Shown one piece after another: positions 26,421-37,200 of a stretch of DNA of 64,000 bases. Below the pieces are notes generated by a model. That model worked only from the letters and a program-made list of their open reading frames with translations, ran no database searches and was not told the DNA's origin. Source of the DNA: Pedobacter sp. SL55 (lineage in GTDB: Bacteria; Bacteroidota; Bacteroidia; Sphingobacteriales; Sphingobacteriaceae). Each line of letters opens with the position of its first letter. Position 1 is the first letter of the stretch. The stretch is taken from NCBI RefSeq assembly GCF_026625705.1, contig NZ_CP113059.1, forward strand, positions 1,550,001 through 1,614,000, in the 5' to 3' direction. Made by a program: the position numbers and the translations under genes.

Positions 26421-27209
26421 CTACATCATCGCCCATTTAAACGTTTGGTGCGCCGATTTTCCCCAGCTTTTTAGGGCTGATTTTAAAATATCGTATAGCT
26501 GTTTGTTGTTTACCGGTTTTCCTTTGGTTGGTATTTTTAGTTTATCCTCGCTAACTGGGGCATCGCTTACCGAAGTTGCAAACCAAGTTACATGCTCGTG
26601 TGGTAGGGCCAATCCCAAAATCATTCCGGGTAAACCACCAAAAGATTCTGGGCCGCCACTAACCGCAATTTCTTCGGTATAAAAGGCAACTACATAAACA
26701 GAATCCATTACCAAAGCATTTGCTCTACGGCAATTGTAGCCCGCAATTTCCCTAAACTCATCGGTAATTTTCCAATTTATTTTTCGGGTACTATCGCTTA
26801 CCATGTAAGTTTCATCGTAAACTTTTTTTTGGGTTTTGCTGGTTCCAGCTTTAACGTTTGTTAAAATACTATTTGCCTGTTTAAACTCTATCATATCCCC
26901 AAACCAACCACCAGTGCTTGCAATGGCTTCCTCTGTAGGTATAAAGGCGGTAGTTTCTTTACCGAAATAAAGTGTGCTTTTCGAAATCTTAAACTGTGGG
27001 TTGTTCTTTTGATAGTTTTCTAATGCTGCTTTATAAAAACTGTCATCGCCTCCGCCCCAGATTTTAATTTGATCTTTAATTAAGGTGTAAGCATTGATGC
27101 GTTTTTCGTATGCTATAGTCCCCTGGGTTACAAAACGGGCATGTTGAGCATTTGAGTGAAACGCTACGAGCAATAGATATGCGCTTATGATATATGTTAA
27201 TTTTTTCAT
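26421..27209 (-). CDS. GLPGLI family secreted protein
   Basis: Exported protein of 262 residues with a signal peptide (MKKLTYIISAYLLLVAFHSNA-Q). The family name motif is seen as GGLPGMILGL at about 200-209, preceded by ITDEFREIAGYNCRRANA. GLPGLI proteins are restricted to Bacteroidota. They are usually next to a TonB-type outer-membrane protein, as here (18 bp downstream of it). Function unknown. Confidence 0.93.
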   Translation of the reverse strand: MKKLTYIISAYLLLVAFHSNAQHARFVTQGTIAYEKRINAYTLIKDQIKIWGGGDDSFYKAALENYQKNNPQFKISKSTLYFGKETTAFIPTEEAIASTGGWFGDMIEFKQANSILTNVKAGTSKTQKKVYDETYMVSDSTRKINWKITDEFREIAGYNCRRANALVMDSVYVVAFYTEEIAVSGGPESFGGLPGMILGLALPHEHVTWFATSVSDAPVSEDKLKIPTKGKPVNNKQLYDILKSALKSWGKSAHQTFKWAMM

Positions 27210-27227
27210 TTTTTTAGAGAATTAGAT

Positions 27228-30035
27228 TCAGTTTGTTTTTGGCGCCCCAACGCCCATTTTGTTGAAATCCCAGATGAGCGAGAACATGAAATATTGCCCG
27301 ATGTTATTGTAGGTAGTTTGGATAATCGAGCTTCCTGATGCATAACGGTTGAAACCTTTATTCTCATCTAACATATCGTTGGCACTAATTGAGAATTTTA
27401 AAGTTTCTTGTTTAAAGAATGCTTTGGTTAAAGTGGCGTTAATGATTAGCCTTTCAAAATTATTATCGAACGATTGTGTACTAGGTTGATACGTGTATTC
27501 GGAGTTTAAAGAGAACCTAATTTTTTTAGGTAGCTTTAATTGTGCATCGAAATAGCCGCTATATCCCCAACCTTGGTTGCTTAGGTTTTTTTGTAAAGAA
27601 GCTACTTGAGATTGGTACCTAGGGCCAAACGAGAGATAGAAATTATTGTTTTCTCCGTATTTGCTTAAGTTAAGTGAAGGGCCAAAGTTAATGCTGTTGG
27701 TTTTATTCAACTGTGTTAGGTTTGTCGTGTTATCGAAAACGTAGTTGTAATTGGTAGACCCGTTAGAACTTAGCTCAACTCCGGCATTGATATCAAATAA
27801 AAATTTCAGCTTTCTAGAAAACCCTATATAAGTGCTGTAGTTGGCAGGTGTTGCATCTTCTAAGTTTACAGACTTGTAAATGGTGCGGCCTTCTAAATCT
27901 GTAACGTTGCTGCTTACAATAGCATTGTTAACGAAACCACCATTAGCGCTGATGTAGAAATTTTGGCTGCTAATTACCTTATAGGTGTTGTAGCGTATAT
28001 TAAAGCGGTTGTTGTAAGCGGGTTTCAATAATGGGTTACCTTCGGGTAGGTTTAGTGGGTCGTCGTTGGTTCTTACTGGCTGCAATTGGTTTACGGTTGG
28101 TTGCGTAGTAGAGCCGTTGTATCTAAAAGTAAACGATTTTTGTGCGGAGAACTTGTATTGATACATTGCCTGTGGCAACCAATTGATAAAATTGCGGTTA
28201 AATGTTTGGTTGCTGTATTGCTCTACTTGATCGAAGTTTACGAAACTCGTTTTTGTACCAAAGTTTATTACGGTTTTCCCTTTTTTATAATTGAAAATGG
28301 CACCAACTTGGTTAATTAGCTGGTCTGATTGGAAATTGTTGCTAAAGGTGGTGTTTAGTTGATCGTAATTGCCAGATAAACCCCTATCATAAGTTTTCCT
28401 ATGCGCATCGTTACTACTTAAACTGATGCCATAACTAGCTACTAAGCTCAAAAATTTGCTAAGCGGCTCGGTATAGGTTAGGTTGGCAGCCAACTTGTTC
28501 AACACCACATCATTGTCGTTTAGCTGATCAATCTCTTCTTTTCTTACAAAAGAACCCGCATCGTCATAAAAGTTGTTATTAGAATATAAATTGCCGTCGG
28601 TATTGTTTTTGCTATAGTTTTGAGACAAGTTGATAGAGAAGTTTCTTCCAACTTTTTTCAGTTTTTTGGTGTAAAGTGCACTCCAGTTGAACAGCTGTTG
28701 TCTTCCTTTGTTAGCGGTGGTTCTTTCGGACGTATTGATTAAACTTTGATCGCCACGTCTACTCTCAGAGCCAAATGTACTTTCTAGTTCGGTGTTTTTA
28801 AGCGTGCCGTCTATCACAACTTTTAAATTAGCGCTGGTATCTAGTTTTACGTTGTAGGTAGCATCCAATTTTTGTCTAAACAGGTCGCTTTCGCGGTTAT
28901 CATCACTAGTGGTTACAATGAGCCCACCAATTAAGTTATTCTGATTAATGGTGTTTTTATCTGTTTTCACATTGAGTGAACCAGCTTTATAGTTCGTATT
29001 TAAAGAATGCTTATCGTTTTTCCACTTGTTTTCGTAGTGTATACCTCCGTTATGAGCAGTTGGAATACCTTCTCCCCAATATCTGCCACCACCATCAAGT
29101 TCGTCGCCGCCGGTGGTAAAGAATATCATTCCGTCATCAGTCATTTCCATGTTACTAGAGGCACCAAATCTGTCAGCATCATTCCAATCTAAACCCGTTT
29201 TTCCTGTATTACTAGAGGTAAAATAAGCCGCAATTTTTTCTTTATTCTTAAACTTATTGATCATGGCCTGGATCTGATAAAAATCATCAGTGCCATAACC
29301 CGCATCTACTTTGCCAAAGTAGCCTTGTTTTTTATCGTCTTTCAGTACGATATTTAAGGTTTGCTTTTTTTCGCCATCATCAACACCGGTAAAAGCCGCT
29401 TGGTCGCTGGCTTTTTCAAATAATTGCACTTTGTCAACCATATCGGCCCTTAGGTTTTTGGTTACCAAGGTTGGGTCGTCGCCAAAAAACTCCTCTCCAT
29501 CTACCAAAACTTTTTCTACCGTTTTACCTTGTGCGGTAATTTTGCCTTGGGCATCAACCGTTACACCCGGAAATTTCTTTAGCAAATCTTCTACACGATC
29601 ATTTGGCTGTATTTTGTACGCAGCAGCATTAAATTCTGTGGTGTCGCCTTTAATTTTAATAGCCGCTGCCTGTCCCTTAATAATTACCTCGTTTAGTAAC
29701 TTGGCTTTGGTTTTCATGTCTATCACTTTAAAATCGATAGATTTATTGGCAGAATCTAAAGTGAATTTGTTTACAAAATCGGCATACTCAGGGTAGGTTA
29801 CCAAGAGGATGAAACTTCCATTTTTCATTTGCCCAAAAGAGAAGTTTCCATCTGGGGTAGCTCTGGTAAACTTGTAAAGTGTAGAGTCTTTTGCGTTTAA
29901 CACACTAATTGTGGCATTGTGCAGTTTAGCGTTGGCAGATAGGTCGGCAATGGTGCCTTTTGCAGAATTTGTTTGCGAAAATGCTGAATAAGAAAACAGC
30001 AAAATCGTTAACACGGCGAGTAACGTTTTCTTCAT
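27228..30035 (-). CDS. TonB-dependent-receptor-like outer-membrane protein
   Basis: Outer-membrane protein of about 935 residues. I start it at ATG 30035, which gives a clean signal peptide MKKTLLAVLTILLFSYSAFSQ. The upstream in-frame ATG 30098 lies in the promoter region. Order: a CarboxypepD_reg-like domain (about 22-105), LNEVIIKGQAAAIKIKGDTTEFNAAAYK, a plug-like region (VEDLLKKFPGVTVDAQGKITAQGK, KVLVDGEEFFGDDPTL), then a long beta-barrel ending FSLIWDFNKMG. This is the outer-membrane family that pairs with GLPGLI proteins. Substrate unknown. A perfect 20-bp palindrome lies upstream. Confidence 0.92.
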   Translation of the reverse strand: MKKTLLAVLTILLFSYSAFSQTNSAKGTIADLSANAKLHNATISVLNAKDSTLYKFTRATPDGNFSFGQMKNGSFILLVTYPEYADFVNKFTLDSANKSIDFKVIDMKTKAKLLNEVIIKGQAAAIKIKGDTTEFNAAAYKIQPNDRVEDLLKKFPGVTVDAQGKITAQGKTVEKVLVDGEEFFGDDPTLVTKNLRADMVDKVQLFEKASDQAAFTGVDDGEKKQTLNIVLKDDKKQGYFGKVDAGYGTDDFYQIQAMINKFKNKEKIAAYFTSSNTGKTGLDWNDADRFGASSNMEMTDDGMIFFTTGGDELDGGGRYWGEGIPTAHNGGIHYENKWKNDKHSLNTNYKAGSLNVKTDKNTINQNNLIGGLIVTTSDDNRESDLFRQKLDATYNVKLDTSANLKVVIDGTLKNTELESTFGSESRRGDQSLINTSERTTANKGRQQLFNWSALYTKKLKKVGRNFSINLSQNYSKNNTDGNLYSNNNFYDDAGSFVRKEEIDQLNDNDVVLNKLAANLTYTEPLSKFLSLVASYGISLSSNDAHRKTYDRGLSGNYDQLNTTFSNNFQSDQLINQVGAIFNYKKGKTVINFGTKTSFVNFDQVEQYSNQTFNRNFINWLPQAMYQYKFSAQKSFTFRYNGSTTQPTVNQLQPVRTNDDPLNLPEGNPLLKPAYNNRFNIRYNTYKVISSQNFYISANGGFVNNAIVSSNVTDLEGRTIYKSVNLEDATPANYSTYIGFSRKLKFLFDINAGVELSSNGSTNYNYVFDNTTNLTQLNKTNSINFGPSLNLSKYGENNNFYLSFGPRYQSQVASLQKNLSNQGWGYSGYFDAQLKLPKKIRFSLNSEYTYQPSTQSFDNNFERLIINATLTKAFFKQETLKFSISANDMLDENKGFNRYASGSSIIQTTYNNIGQYFMFSLIWDFNKMGVGAPKTN

Positions 30036-30063
30036 GTTTATAGTTTGATTAACGGCTAAAATA

Positions 30064-30083
30064 ATAACTAAAATTTTAGTTAT
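30064..30083 (-). promoter_or_regulatory. 20-bp perfect palindrome upstream of the receptor gene
   Basis: ATAACTAAAA followed directly by its reverse complement, 29-48 bp before ATG 30035. Position and symmetry fit an operator, but AT-rich palindromes can arise by chance. Confidence 0.4.
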
Positions 30084-30272
30084 GAAATGTTTTAACAATT
30101 TTAACCTTTGTTAACAATATTGTTATAGATATAAGTTGCTGATTGTTAGTATTTGTTGCACAACTGCTTTAAAAAAATTGGACGTTTAAGCTAAAGGCAG
30201 CTTTAGTAACGAAATAGCCGAAAAATAAAAAATCAGCTATTCATACAAATACAGATTCGTAAATAATAAAGC

Positions 30273-30280
30273 TAAATTTG
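30273..30280 (+). promoter_or_regulatory. -7 promoter box of the helicase gene
   Basis: TAAATTTG matches TAnnTTTG. The predicted transcription start falls on or next to TTG 30285, so the message may be leaderless. Confidence 0.5.
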
Positions 30281-30284
30281 TAAA

Positions 30285-32615
30285 TTGACGATAGGGTTAT
30301 TAAACTCAAGCAAAATTAAAATCGATTTGGAAGAAAACGAACATCTACAACCTGCCGAGCTTGCTGCGAAATTTGTTAACCAAACCTCAAGGCATATTTT
30401 CTTAACCGGAAAAGCGGGAACGGGGAAAACTACGTTCTTGCGCAATATCATTACCAAAACTCACAAAAGAGCCGTAATTGTTGCACCTACGGGTATTGCA
30501 GCCATTAACGCTGCGGGTGTTACCATCCATTCGTTGTTTCAATTGCCTTTTGGTACGTTTGTTCCCCGCATTACACCAGATCAAAAGTTGCCTTCGGGCG
30601 TGCCTTACAATACACCAAAGAGTTTAGTGAGGCACCTAAGCATGAATGCCGTTAAACGCAGGATTTTGCTAGATATGGAACTTCTGGTTATTGACGAGGT
30701 AAGTATGCTCCGGGCAGATTTGCTAGACGCAATTGACTTTGTACTACGCTACGTGAGGCGAAATAACGAAAATTTTGGTGGCGTGCAAGTGCTTTTCATT
30801 GGCGATTTATACCAACTGCCGCCAGTAGTGAGAAACCAAGAGCAAGCGTTGCTCAGCATGTTCTATCAAAGTGCTTTCTTTTTTGATGCACTTTGCCTAA
30901 AAACCAATCCACCGATTTACATTGAACTAGATAAAATTTACCGCCAGTCTGATCAAACTTTTGTTGACTTACTGAACAACCTGCGTAATAATATGGCCAC
31001 CGAGCAAGACATCGCTCTGCTTAAAAGCCACTACCAAGAAAACTACAAACCCAATTTAAACGACAACTACATTACTTTAACTACCCATAACAGCAAAGCT
31101 GATGCACTAAACCGTAGCAGCTTAGCCGAGTTAAAAGGGAAATCTTATTTCTACAATGCGGTTATCGAAAAAGAATTTGCCGAAAGCGCTTATCCGATAG
31201 AGAAAACTTTAGAACTTAAAATTGGTGCGCAGGTAATGTTCATCAAAAATGACCCTAAAGGCGAGCAACGATTTTTTAATGGAAAGTTAGCTGTGGTTAC
31301 CGATTTAAAAAGCGATTTTATTGAGGTGTTGCCAGAGGGGAATAAATATCCGATTAGTTTAGAGCAGTACGTTTGGAAAAATATTAGGTACACCACCAAC
31401 AAACATACCAACGAAATTGAAGAGGAAGAGATAGGTACCTTTACCCAGTACCCCATTAAATTGGCCTGGGCCATTACGGTACATAAAAGTCAGGGTTTAA
31501 CATTTGATAGAGCAATTGTAGATATTGGCGATGCTTTTGCACCGGGCCAAATTTATGTAGCGCTATCGCGATTGCGATCTATAGATGGGTTGATATTGAC
31601 TTCGCACTTAAACAACAGGGGCATGAAAGCCGATCAAAATGTGGCCTATTATTCGCGAACAAAAGATGAGCAAGAAAGTTTGCTAACGCAGATAACGAGA
31701 GAAGCCGATGCCTTCTTAAAACAATCTTTACTACAAGCTTTTAACTTTACTTTATTGGATAATTTTGTTTACGAACATGTGTTTAGCTACAGTAAAGACG
31801 AAAAACGTTCGGTAAAGCAAACCCATTTGCCTTGGGCGGTAAAATTGCAACAAGAGTTAATGGCAGCAAAAGTTCATGCAGACAAGTTCTTAAAGCAAAT
31901 AGATCGGCTTTTAGTTTTAGGACAAGCGGTGGATATGGATTTGTTGATTACTCGTACACAGGCGGCTAGGAATTACTTTATTCCAATTTTAGAGGCACTT
32001 AGCAAAACAATTTTTGAGCAAATTGAAGCGGTAAAAGAACAAAAGCAAACCAAAGAGTACCTTCACGAATTGATTGACCTGGAAGCCATGTTTTACGAAC
32101 AGTTTAAAAAAATTGTTCGTGCTAAGGCAATGTTGAGCGCAAAGGCTAATGGTGTAGAAATAGGCAAAGAAGACCTGAATGAGCTTTACGGGTTATCTAA
32201 ACGTGAGGAGCAAATGAAGAAAGCCTACAGCCTACCTAACAAAGAAGAGCTAGAGCGGGTAGGTGGTGATACTAAACCTCGGTTTAAGAAAAAAGAAGCA
32301 AAAGAAAAGACGCCAAAAATAGACACCAAAGAGGTAACGCTAGCTTTATTTAACGAAGGTAAAACGCCAACTGAAATTGCCGCAGAAAGAAAAATGACCA
32401 AAGGAACCATAGAAGGGCACTTGGCGCATTACATTGCCAAGCAAGAAATTAGTGCCGATAAAGTGATTGCCAAACATAAATTAGATGTTCTTTTGGGCGC
32501 TATTCGGGAGCTTAAAAGTATAAAGCTAAACGAAGTTAGAGATCATGTGGGCAAGGCTTATGATTTTGGAGAAATACGTATCGCCATTGCTGCGTATATC
32601 GCCGAAGGGGAGTAA
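30285..32615 (+). CDS. PIF1/RecD-like superfamily 1 helicase with C-terminal HTH domain
   Basis: ATP-dependent DNA helicase of about 776 residues. Walker A is LTGKAGTGKTTFLRN (about 40-54), followed by APTGIAAINAAGVTIHSLF, Walker B LLVIDEVSMLRADLLDAIDF, and late motifs WAITVHKSQGLTFDRAIVD and YVALSRLRSIDGL. The C-terminal 90 residues (TLALFNEGKTPTEIAAERKMTKGTIEGHL) form an HTH of the kind found after RecQ/PIF1-type helicases. A Lys/Glu-rich linker precedes it. The start is uncertain: TTG 30285 is the first in-frame start and lies on the predicted transcription start. Confidence 0.9.
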   Translation: MTIGLLNSSKIKIDLEENEHLQPAELAAKFVNQTSRHIFLTGKAGTGKTTFLRNIITKTHKRAVIVAPTGIAAINAAGVTIHSLFQLPFGTFVPRITPDQKLPSGVPYNTPKSLVRHLSMNAVKRRILLDMELLVIDEVSMLRADLLDAIDFVLRYVRRNNENFGGVQVLFIGDLYQLPPVVRNQEQALLSMFYQSAFFFDALCLKTNPPIYIELDKIYRQSDQTFVDLLNNLRNNMATEQDIALLKSHYQENYKPNLNDNYITLTTHNSKADALNRSSLAELKGKSYFYNAVIEKEFAESAYPIEKTLELKIGAQVMFIKNDPKGEQRFFNGKLAVVTDLKSDFIEVLPEGNKYPISLEQYVWKNIRYTTNKHTNEIEEEEIGTFTQYPIKLAWAITVHKSQGLTFDRAIVDIGDAFAPGQIYVALSRLRSIDGLILTSHLNNRGMKADQNVAYYSRTKDEQESLLTQITREADAFLKQSLLQAFNFTLLDNFVYEHVFSYSKDEKRSVKQTHLPWAVKLQQELMAAKVHADKFLKQIDRLLVLGQAVDMDLLITRTQAARNYFIPILEALSKTIFEQIEAVKEQKQTKEYLHELIDLEAMFYEQFKKIVRAKAMLSAKANGVEIGKEDLNELYGLSKREEQMKKAYSLPNKEELERVGGDTKPRFKKKEAKEKTPKIDTKEVTLALFNEGKTPTEIAAERKMTKGTIEGHLAHYIAKQEISADKVIAKHKLDVLLGAIRELKSIKLNEVRDHVGKAYDFGEIRIAIAAYIAEGE

Positions 32616-32650
32616 AGCTTTCCGAAATTATTCGGAATAAACCTACCCAA

Positions 32651-32671
32651 CCTCCCGCCAAAGGGGAGGAG
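32651..32671. repeat. CCTCCC/GGGGAGG palindromic intergenic element
   Basis: CCTCCC-GCCAAA-GGGGAGG; same style as the elements at 15260, 37496 and 46805. It lies in a 251-bp gap (32616-32866) that otherwise holds only the efflux-operon terminator. Confidence 0.6.
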
Positions 32672-32817
32672 TTGCAGAGCGCTACAGATAACATACCGTC
32701 AATTTCTGGCGATAGGAGAATTGAAAAACAACGAAGTTAAATCTAGCATGATGATGAATAACTCTTTAGATTTCTCAGTCATACTTCCTTCGAAACGACG
32801 TGGTGCCAATAAAAAAA

Positions 32818-32839
32818 GCTCCAAGCAAACGCTCGGAGC
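32818..32839 (-). terminator. Terminator of the TetR-RND efflux operon
   Basis: GCTCCAAGC (32818-32826) and GCTCGGAGC (32831-32839) form a 9-bp stem with one G-T pair and a 4-nt loop. On the minus strand seven T follow. Confidence 0.85.
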
Positions 32840-32866
32840 CTCAAATTATAAAAGGGTGTATTTGCG

Positions 32867-34276
32867 CTATTCTTTCCAGCCACCGCCTAAAGCACGGTAC
32901 AAATTCACTATAGATTGTAATTTCTGTAACTTATCACTTACGGCACTCAATTGGGCAGTTAGCAAACTTTGTTCAGATGTCAATACATCGGTATAGTTCG
33001 TAGCAGAGCTGAATTTTAACAATTCTTTAGTGTAATCTACTGCTTTTTCTAAAGAAGCAATTTGCTTTTCTCTCGAATTTTCTTTTTCTACTGCTGCTTG
33101 ATAGGCATATAAAGCATTTGATACTTCGGAACCTGCAGTTAACACCGCTTTTTGGAAAGCAAAATACGATTCTTGTTGAGCTGCTTTGGCAGAAGTTAAT
33201 CTGGCTTTATTTTGCCCTTTATTAAAAATAGGCTGTGTTAAGCCAGCAACAAAGCTGTAGAAAATAGAATTGTTAAAGAAGTTCTCTAGCTTTAGCGAAG
33301 ATAAACCGCCGTTAGCTGTTAAGGTTAACTGCGGGTAGAAATAAGTCTTTGCCAAGTTGGTGTTCTCAAAAGCAACCCTAAAGGCTAACTCGGCTTGTTG
33401 TACATCGGGCCTGTTTTTCAGCAGTTGAGAAGACAAGCCTACCTTCAAATCTTTGTAATCTTGCTGTGCTTCTAAGGTGTTCCTCGTTACCGAACCTGCT
33501 CCTTTTCCTAACAAAAGGTTTAGTGCATTTTCTGTTTCTCTAATGCTTCTTTTCAAATCTGGAATGCTTACTTCGGCAGCATACCTGTTCGCTTCGCTTT
33601 GCACTACTGCAGCGCCATTTACAATGCCTGCTTCTTTCAATTCCTTAATTGCTTCTACGTTTTTAATACGGCTAGCTAAGGTTTGCTCGGTAATTTTCAA
33701 TTGTAAATCTAAAGCCAACAATGTATAGTAATTGGTAGCAATAGAACTAATTAGTTGAGTTTGTACCGCACGTTTAGCCGCATCTGTTTGTAGGTACGAA
33801 GCCAACGCCGAACGTTTGGCACTTCCCAATTTACCCCAAACATCAATTTCCCAAGCTGTGCTTAATTGTGCTCTATACAATTGTGTTTCTAGTGGGATGT
33901 TAATGCTAGGAGGCAAGTTTAAAGCTGCTCTAGATTGTTTGTTGTCGGTTGCTGATACATCTAGATTTAAGCTTGGTAAAAAAGCTGTTTTGCTTAGGCG
34001 TAAGTTCGCTTCTGCACTTTTCATTCTTTCTATGGATGCCTTTAAATCTAAATTGTTCTCAATTCCTTCTTTAATTAAAGCTTGTAATTGTGGGTCGCTA
34101 AATAAAGTTGATGTAGGCAAATCTGCAATAGTTGCCGAGTCTGTTTGTGCTACATCTCTGTACAAACCATCCGCTTTTAATTCTTCGGGTGTTTTATATT
34201 TTTGGGTTACACAGGCCCCCAAACTTAAAAGTAGGGAACCTGTAATGAATATGGATATTTTCTGATTTCTTGTCAT
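32867..34276 (-). CDS. RND efflux outer-membrane channel (NodT/TolC-like lipoprotein)
   Basis: Outer-membrane exit duct of a tripartite pump, 469 residues. The signal ends in lipobox SLGAC (Cys22). Two outer-membrane-efflux repeats are seen: IEGIENNLDLKASIERMKSAEANLRLSKTAFLPSLNLD and the second half with LLKNRPDVQQAELAFRVAFENTNLAKTYFYPQLTL. It lies 15 bp after the pump gene, the last gene of the operon. Confidence 0.95.
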   Translation of the reverse strand: MTRNQKISIFITGSLLLSLGACVTQKYKTPEELKADGLYRDVAQTDSATIADLPTSTLFSDPQLQALIKEGIENNLDLKASIERMKSAEANLRLSKTAFLPSLNLDVSATDNKQSRAALNLPPSINIPLETQLYRAQLSTAWEIDVWGKLGSAKRSALASYLQTDAAKRAVQTQLISSIATNYYTLLALDLQLKITEQTLASRIKNVEAIKELKEAGIVNGAAVVQSEANRYAAEVSIPDLKRSIRETENALNLLLGKGAGSVTRNTLEAQQDYKDLKVGLSSQLLKNRPDVQQAELAFRVAFENTNLAKTYFYPQLTLTANGGLSSLKLENFFNNSIFYSFVAGLTQPIFNKGQNKARLTSAKAAQQESYFAFQKAVLTAGSEVSNALYAYQAAVEKENSREKQIASLEKAVDYTKELLKFSSATNYTDVLTSEQSLLTAQLSAVSDKLQKLQSIVNLYRALGGGWKE

Positions 34277-34291
34277 TTTGCTATGCTGAAA

Positions 34292-37200
34292 TTATGCTTC
34301 AGGAGTGTCTATTTTGTCGAAGTTTAAGTGCGTTTGTCTTTCCATTACACTTTCGTCATACGGAGATTTACTACTTACCTTTTCTTGTAAGGTTTGGAAA
34401 ACGATAAACAATACAGGGATAATGAACACCCCAAATATGGTTCCGATTAACATACCGCCAACTGCACCTGTACCGATAGACGTGTTACCCGCAGCACCTA
34501 CACCTGTAGAAAGCATTAGAGGTAAAAGTCCTAAGATAAAGGCGAATGAGGTCATCAAAATTGGTCTTAACCTAGCCGTTGCGCCTTCTAGTGCAGCTTG
34601 CAAAATGGTCATTCCTTTTCTTCTTCGCTCTGCGGCAAACTCTACAATTAAGATGGCATTTTTCGCTAATAAACCAATTAACATGATGAGTGTAATTTGG
34701 GTGTAGATGTTATTATCGATACCAAAAATCTTATCGAAGATAAATACACCTGCTAAACCTACCGGAAGTGAAAGAATTACTGCCAATGGCAACACATAAC
34801 TCTCATACTGTGCACAAAGTAGGAAGTAAACAAACACCAAGCACAGCATGAAGATAAATATAGTTTGGTTGCCACTTGCTTGCTCTTCTCTAGATAAGCC
34901 AGAGTATTCGTAACCATATCCTTGCGGCAATAATTTAGCAGCTTCTTCTTCAACGGCTTTAAGGGCATCTCCAGAACTAAAACCAGGGTTAGGGTTTCCG
35001 GTAATAGCGATGGATGTATAAAGGTTAAACCTTGAAATGGCCTGTGGACCATAAACTCTCTCAGTAGATATGAAACCTGTAATAGGAGCCATTTCGCCAC
35101 TTGGGGTACGAACATACACACCATTTAAACTTTCTAAATTGGCTCTATATTGTGGGTCTGCTTGATAAACCACTCTATATTGCTTACCAAATTTGTTAAA
35201 GTTTGATGCATATACGCCACCATAGTAGCCTTGCATTACGCTCATTACATCATTTACATTTAAACCAGCTTGTTTAATCTTAGCCACGTTGGCCGTAATT
35301 AAATATTGAGGGAAATTAGGGTTAAATGACGTTGCCGCATACTGAATTTCTGGACGTTGGTTTAAAGCCGCCAAAAATTTGGTAGCTACCTCGTTAAACG
35401 CGTTGATGGTTCCGCCAGTTTTGTCCTGCAATTGAAATTCGAAACCACCACCAGTACCAAAACCTTGAATGGTTGGCGGGGCAAAGAAAATGATTTTTGC
35501 TTCTTTGATGTTCGCCGTTTTTGCAAAAAGCTCGCCAATAATAGTTTTTACATCACGTTTACGTTCGTCCCAAGGTTTTAAACGGGCAATTACCATACCG
35601 TAAGAACTTCCAGAACCACTAATCATGGCTCTACCAACCACTCTTAAGGTTAACCTCACTTCTGGTATAGTTCTTACAATTTCGTCTATTTTGGTTACAA
35701 TTTCGTCTGTTCTTTCTTGCGATGTTCCCGGTGGTAAAGAAATATCAGACATGATGGCTCCTAAATCTTCATTGGGTACAAATCCTTTTGGTGTAGTATT
35801 AAACGCCCATACAAAAGCAGCAACAAAAGCCAAAAGACCTAAACCCGCTATCCATTTTTTCTTCGCCAAAAAATAAACAGAGCCTTTATACTTACGGGTC
35901 ATGGTTTCGAAAGAGGTATTGAAAGCAGCATAAAAGCGTTTCATAAATCCTTTTTTCTCTTCATGGTCGTCTTTGTGTGGCTTTAATAAAAGTGCACAAA
36001 GGGCAGGACTTAACGTTAATGCGTTAATTGCCGATAAAATGATGGCGATGGCGAGTGTTAATCCAAATTGCTTATAAAATACACCCGACGAACCGCTGAT
36101 AAAACTTACCGGAACAAATACCGCAGCCATTACCAGAGTGATGGAAATGATCGCTCCGGTAATTTCTTCCATAGCGTCTTGCGTAGCTTTTTTGGCAGAT
36201 TTATAACCTTTGTCGAGCTTGGCATGTACCGCCTCTACAACCACAATGGCGTCATCTACCACAATACCGATGGCAAGTACCAATGCAAATAGCGTTAATA
36301 AATTAATGGTAAAGCCAAATAAACTTAAAAAGAAAAACGTACCTACAATGGCAACGGGTACCGAAATGGCGGGTATTAACGTAGATTTAAAATCTTGAAG
36401 AAACAAGAATACCACTACGAATACCAAGATGAAGGCTTCAACCAAAGTGTGTAATACTTTTTCGATTGATGCATCTAAGAAATCGTTTACGTTGGTCAAC
36501 ACCTCATATTTAATCCCACTAGGGAAATCCGCTTTTGCTGTTTCCAAGGCCTTTAGCGCACCATCAATTACTTCTTTCGCATTCGAACCCGCAGTTTGGT
36601 TTACAGCAAAACCTAAGGCCGCTTTTCCGTTTAGTTGAACAGAAGAGGCATAACTTTGCGCTCCCAATTCAATACGGGCAATGTCTTTCAGCTTCAAAAC
36701 CTGACCGTTTTCCGCAGTTCGGATAATCATGTCGCCAAACTGCGTTTCGTCTTTCAATCTTCCGGTATATTTTAAAGTATATTGGAAAGATTGTTGTCCT
36801 TGTTCGCCCAATTGGCCAGGTGCGGCTTCAATGTTTTGATCAGCCAAAGCAGCACTCACATCGCTTGGTATCAGTCCGTAAGCCGCCATCACATCTGGTT
36901 TTAGCCACAAACGCATGGTGTATATAGATTGGCCAAACGCATTTACATCGCCTACGCCGGTAACCCTTTTAATTTGTGGGATGATATTGATTTCGGCATA
37001 GTTTTGTAAGAATTTTTGATCGTAGGCCGGGTCTTCGCTATTTAGTGCGAAAATAAGCACGTTACTCGACTGTCTTTTAGCGGTAATTACACCCGCACGA
37101 GTAACTTCGGCAGGTAATAAACTGGTAGCACGAGCCACACGGTTTTGTACGTTTACCGCAGCTAAATCGGGGTTTGTACCTAACTTAAAGTTAACGGTAA

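Noticed and set aside
32721..32996. 91-residue open frame after the helicase
   Set aside because: Runs across the efflux-operon terminator and into the 3' end of the channel gene on the opposite strand; not protein-like.
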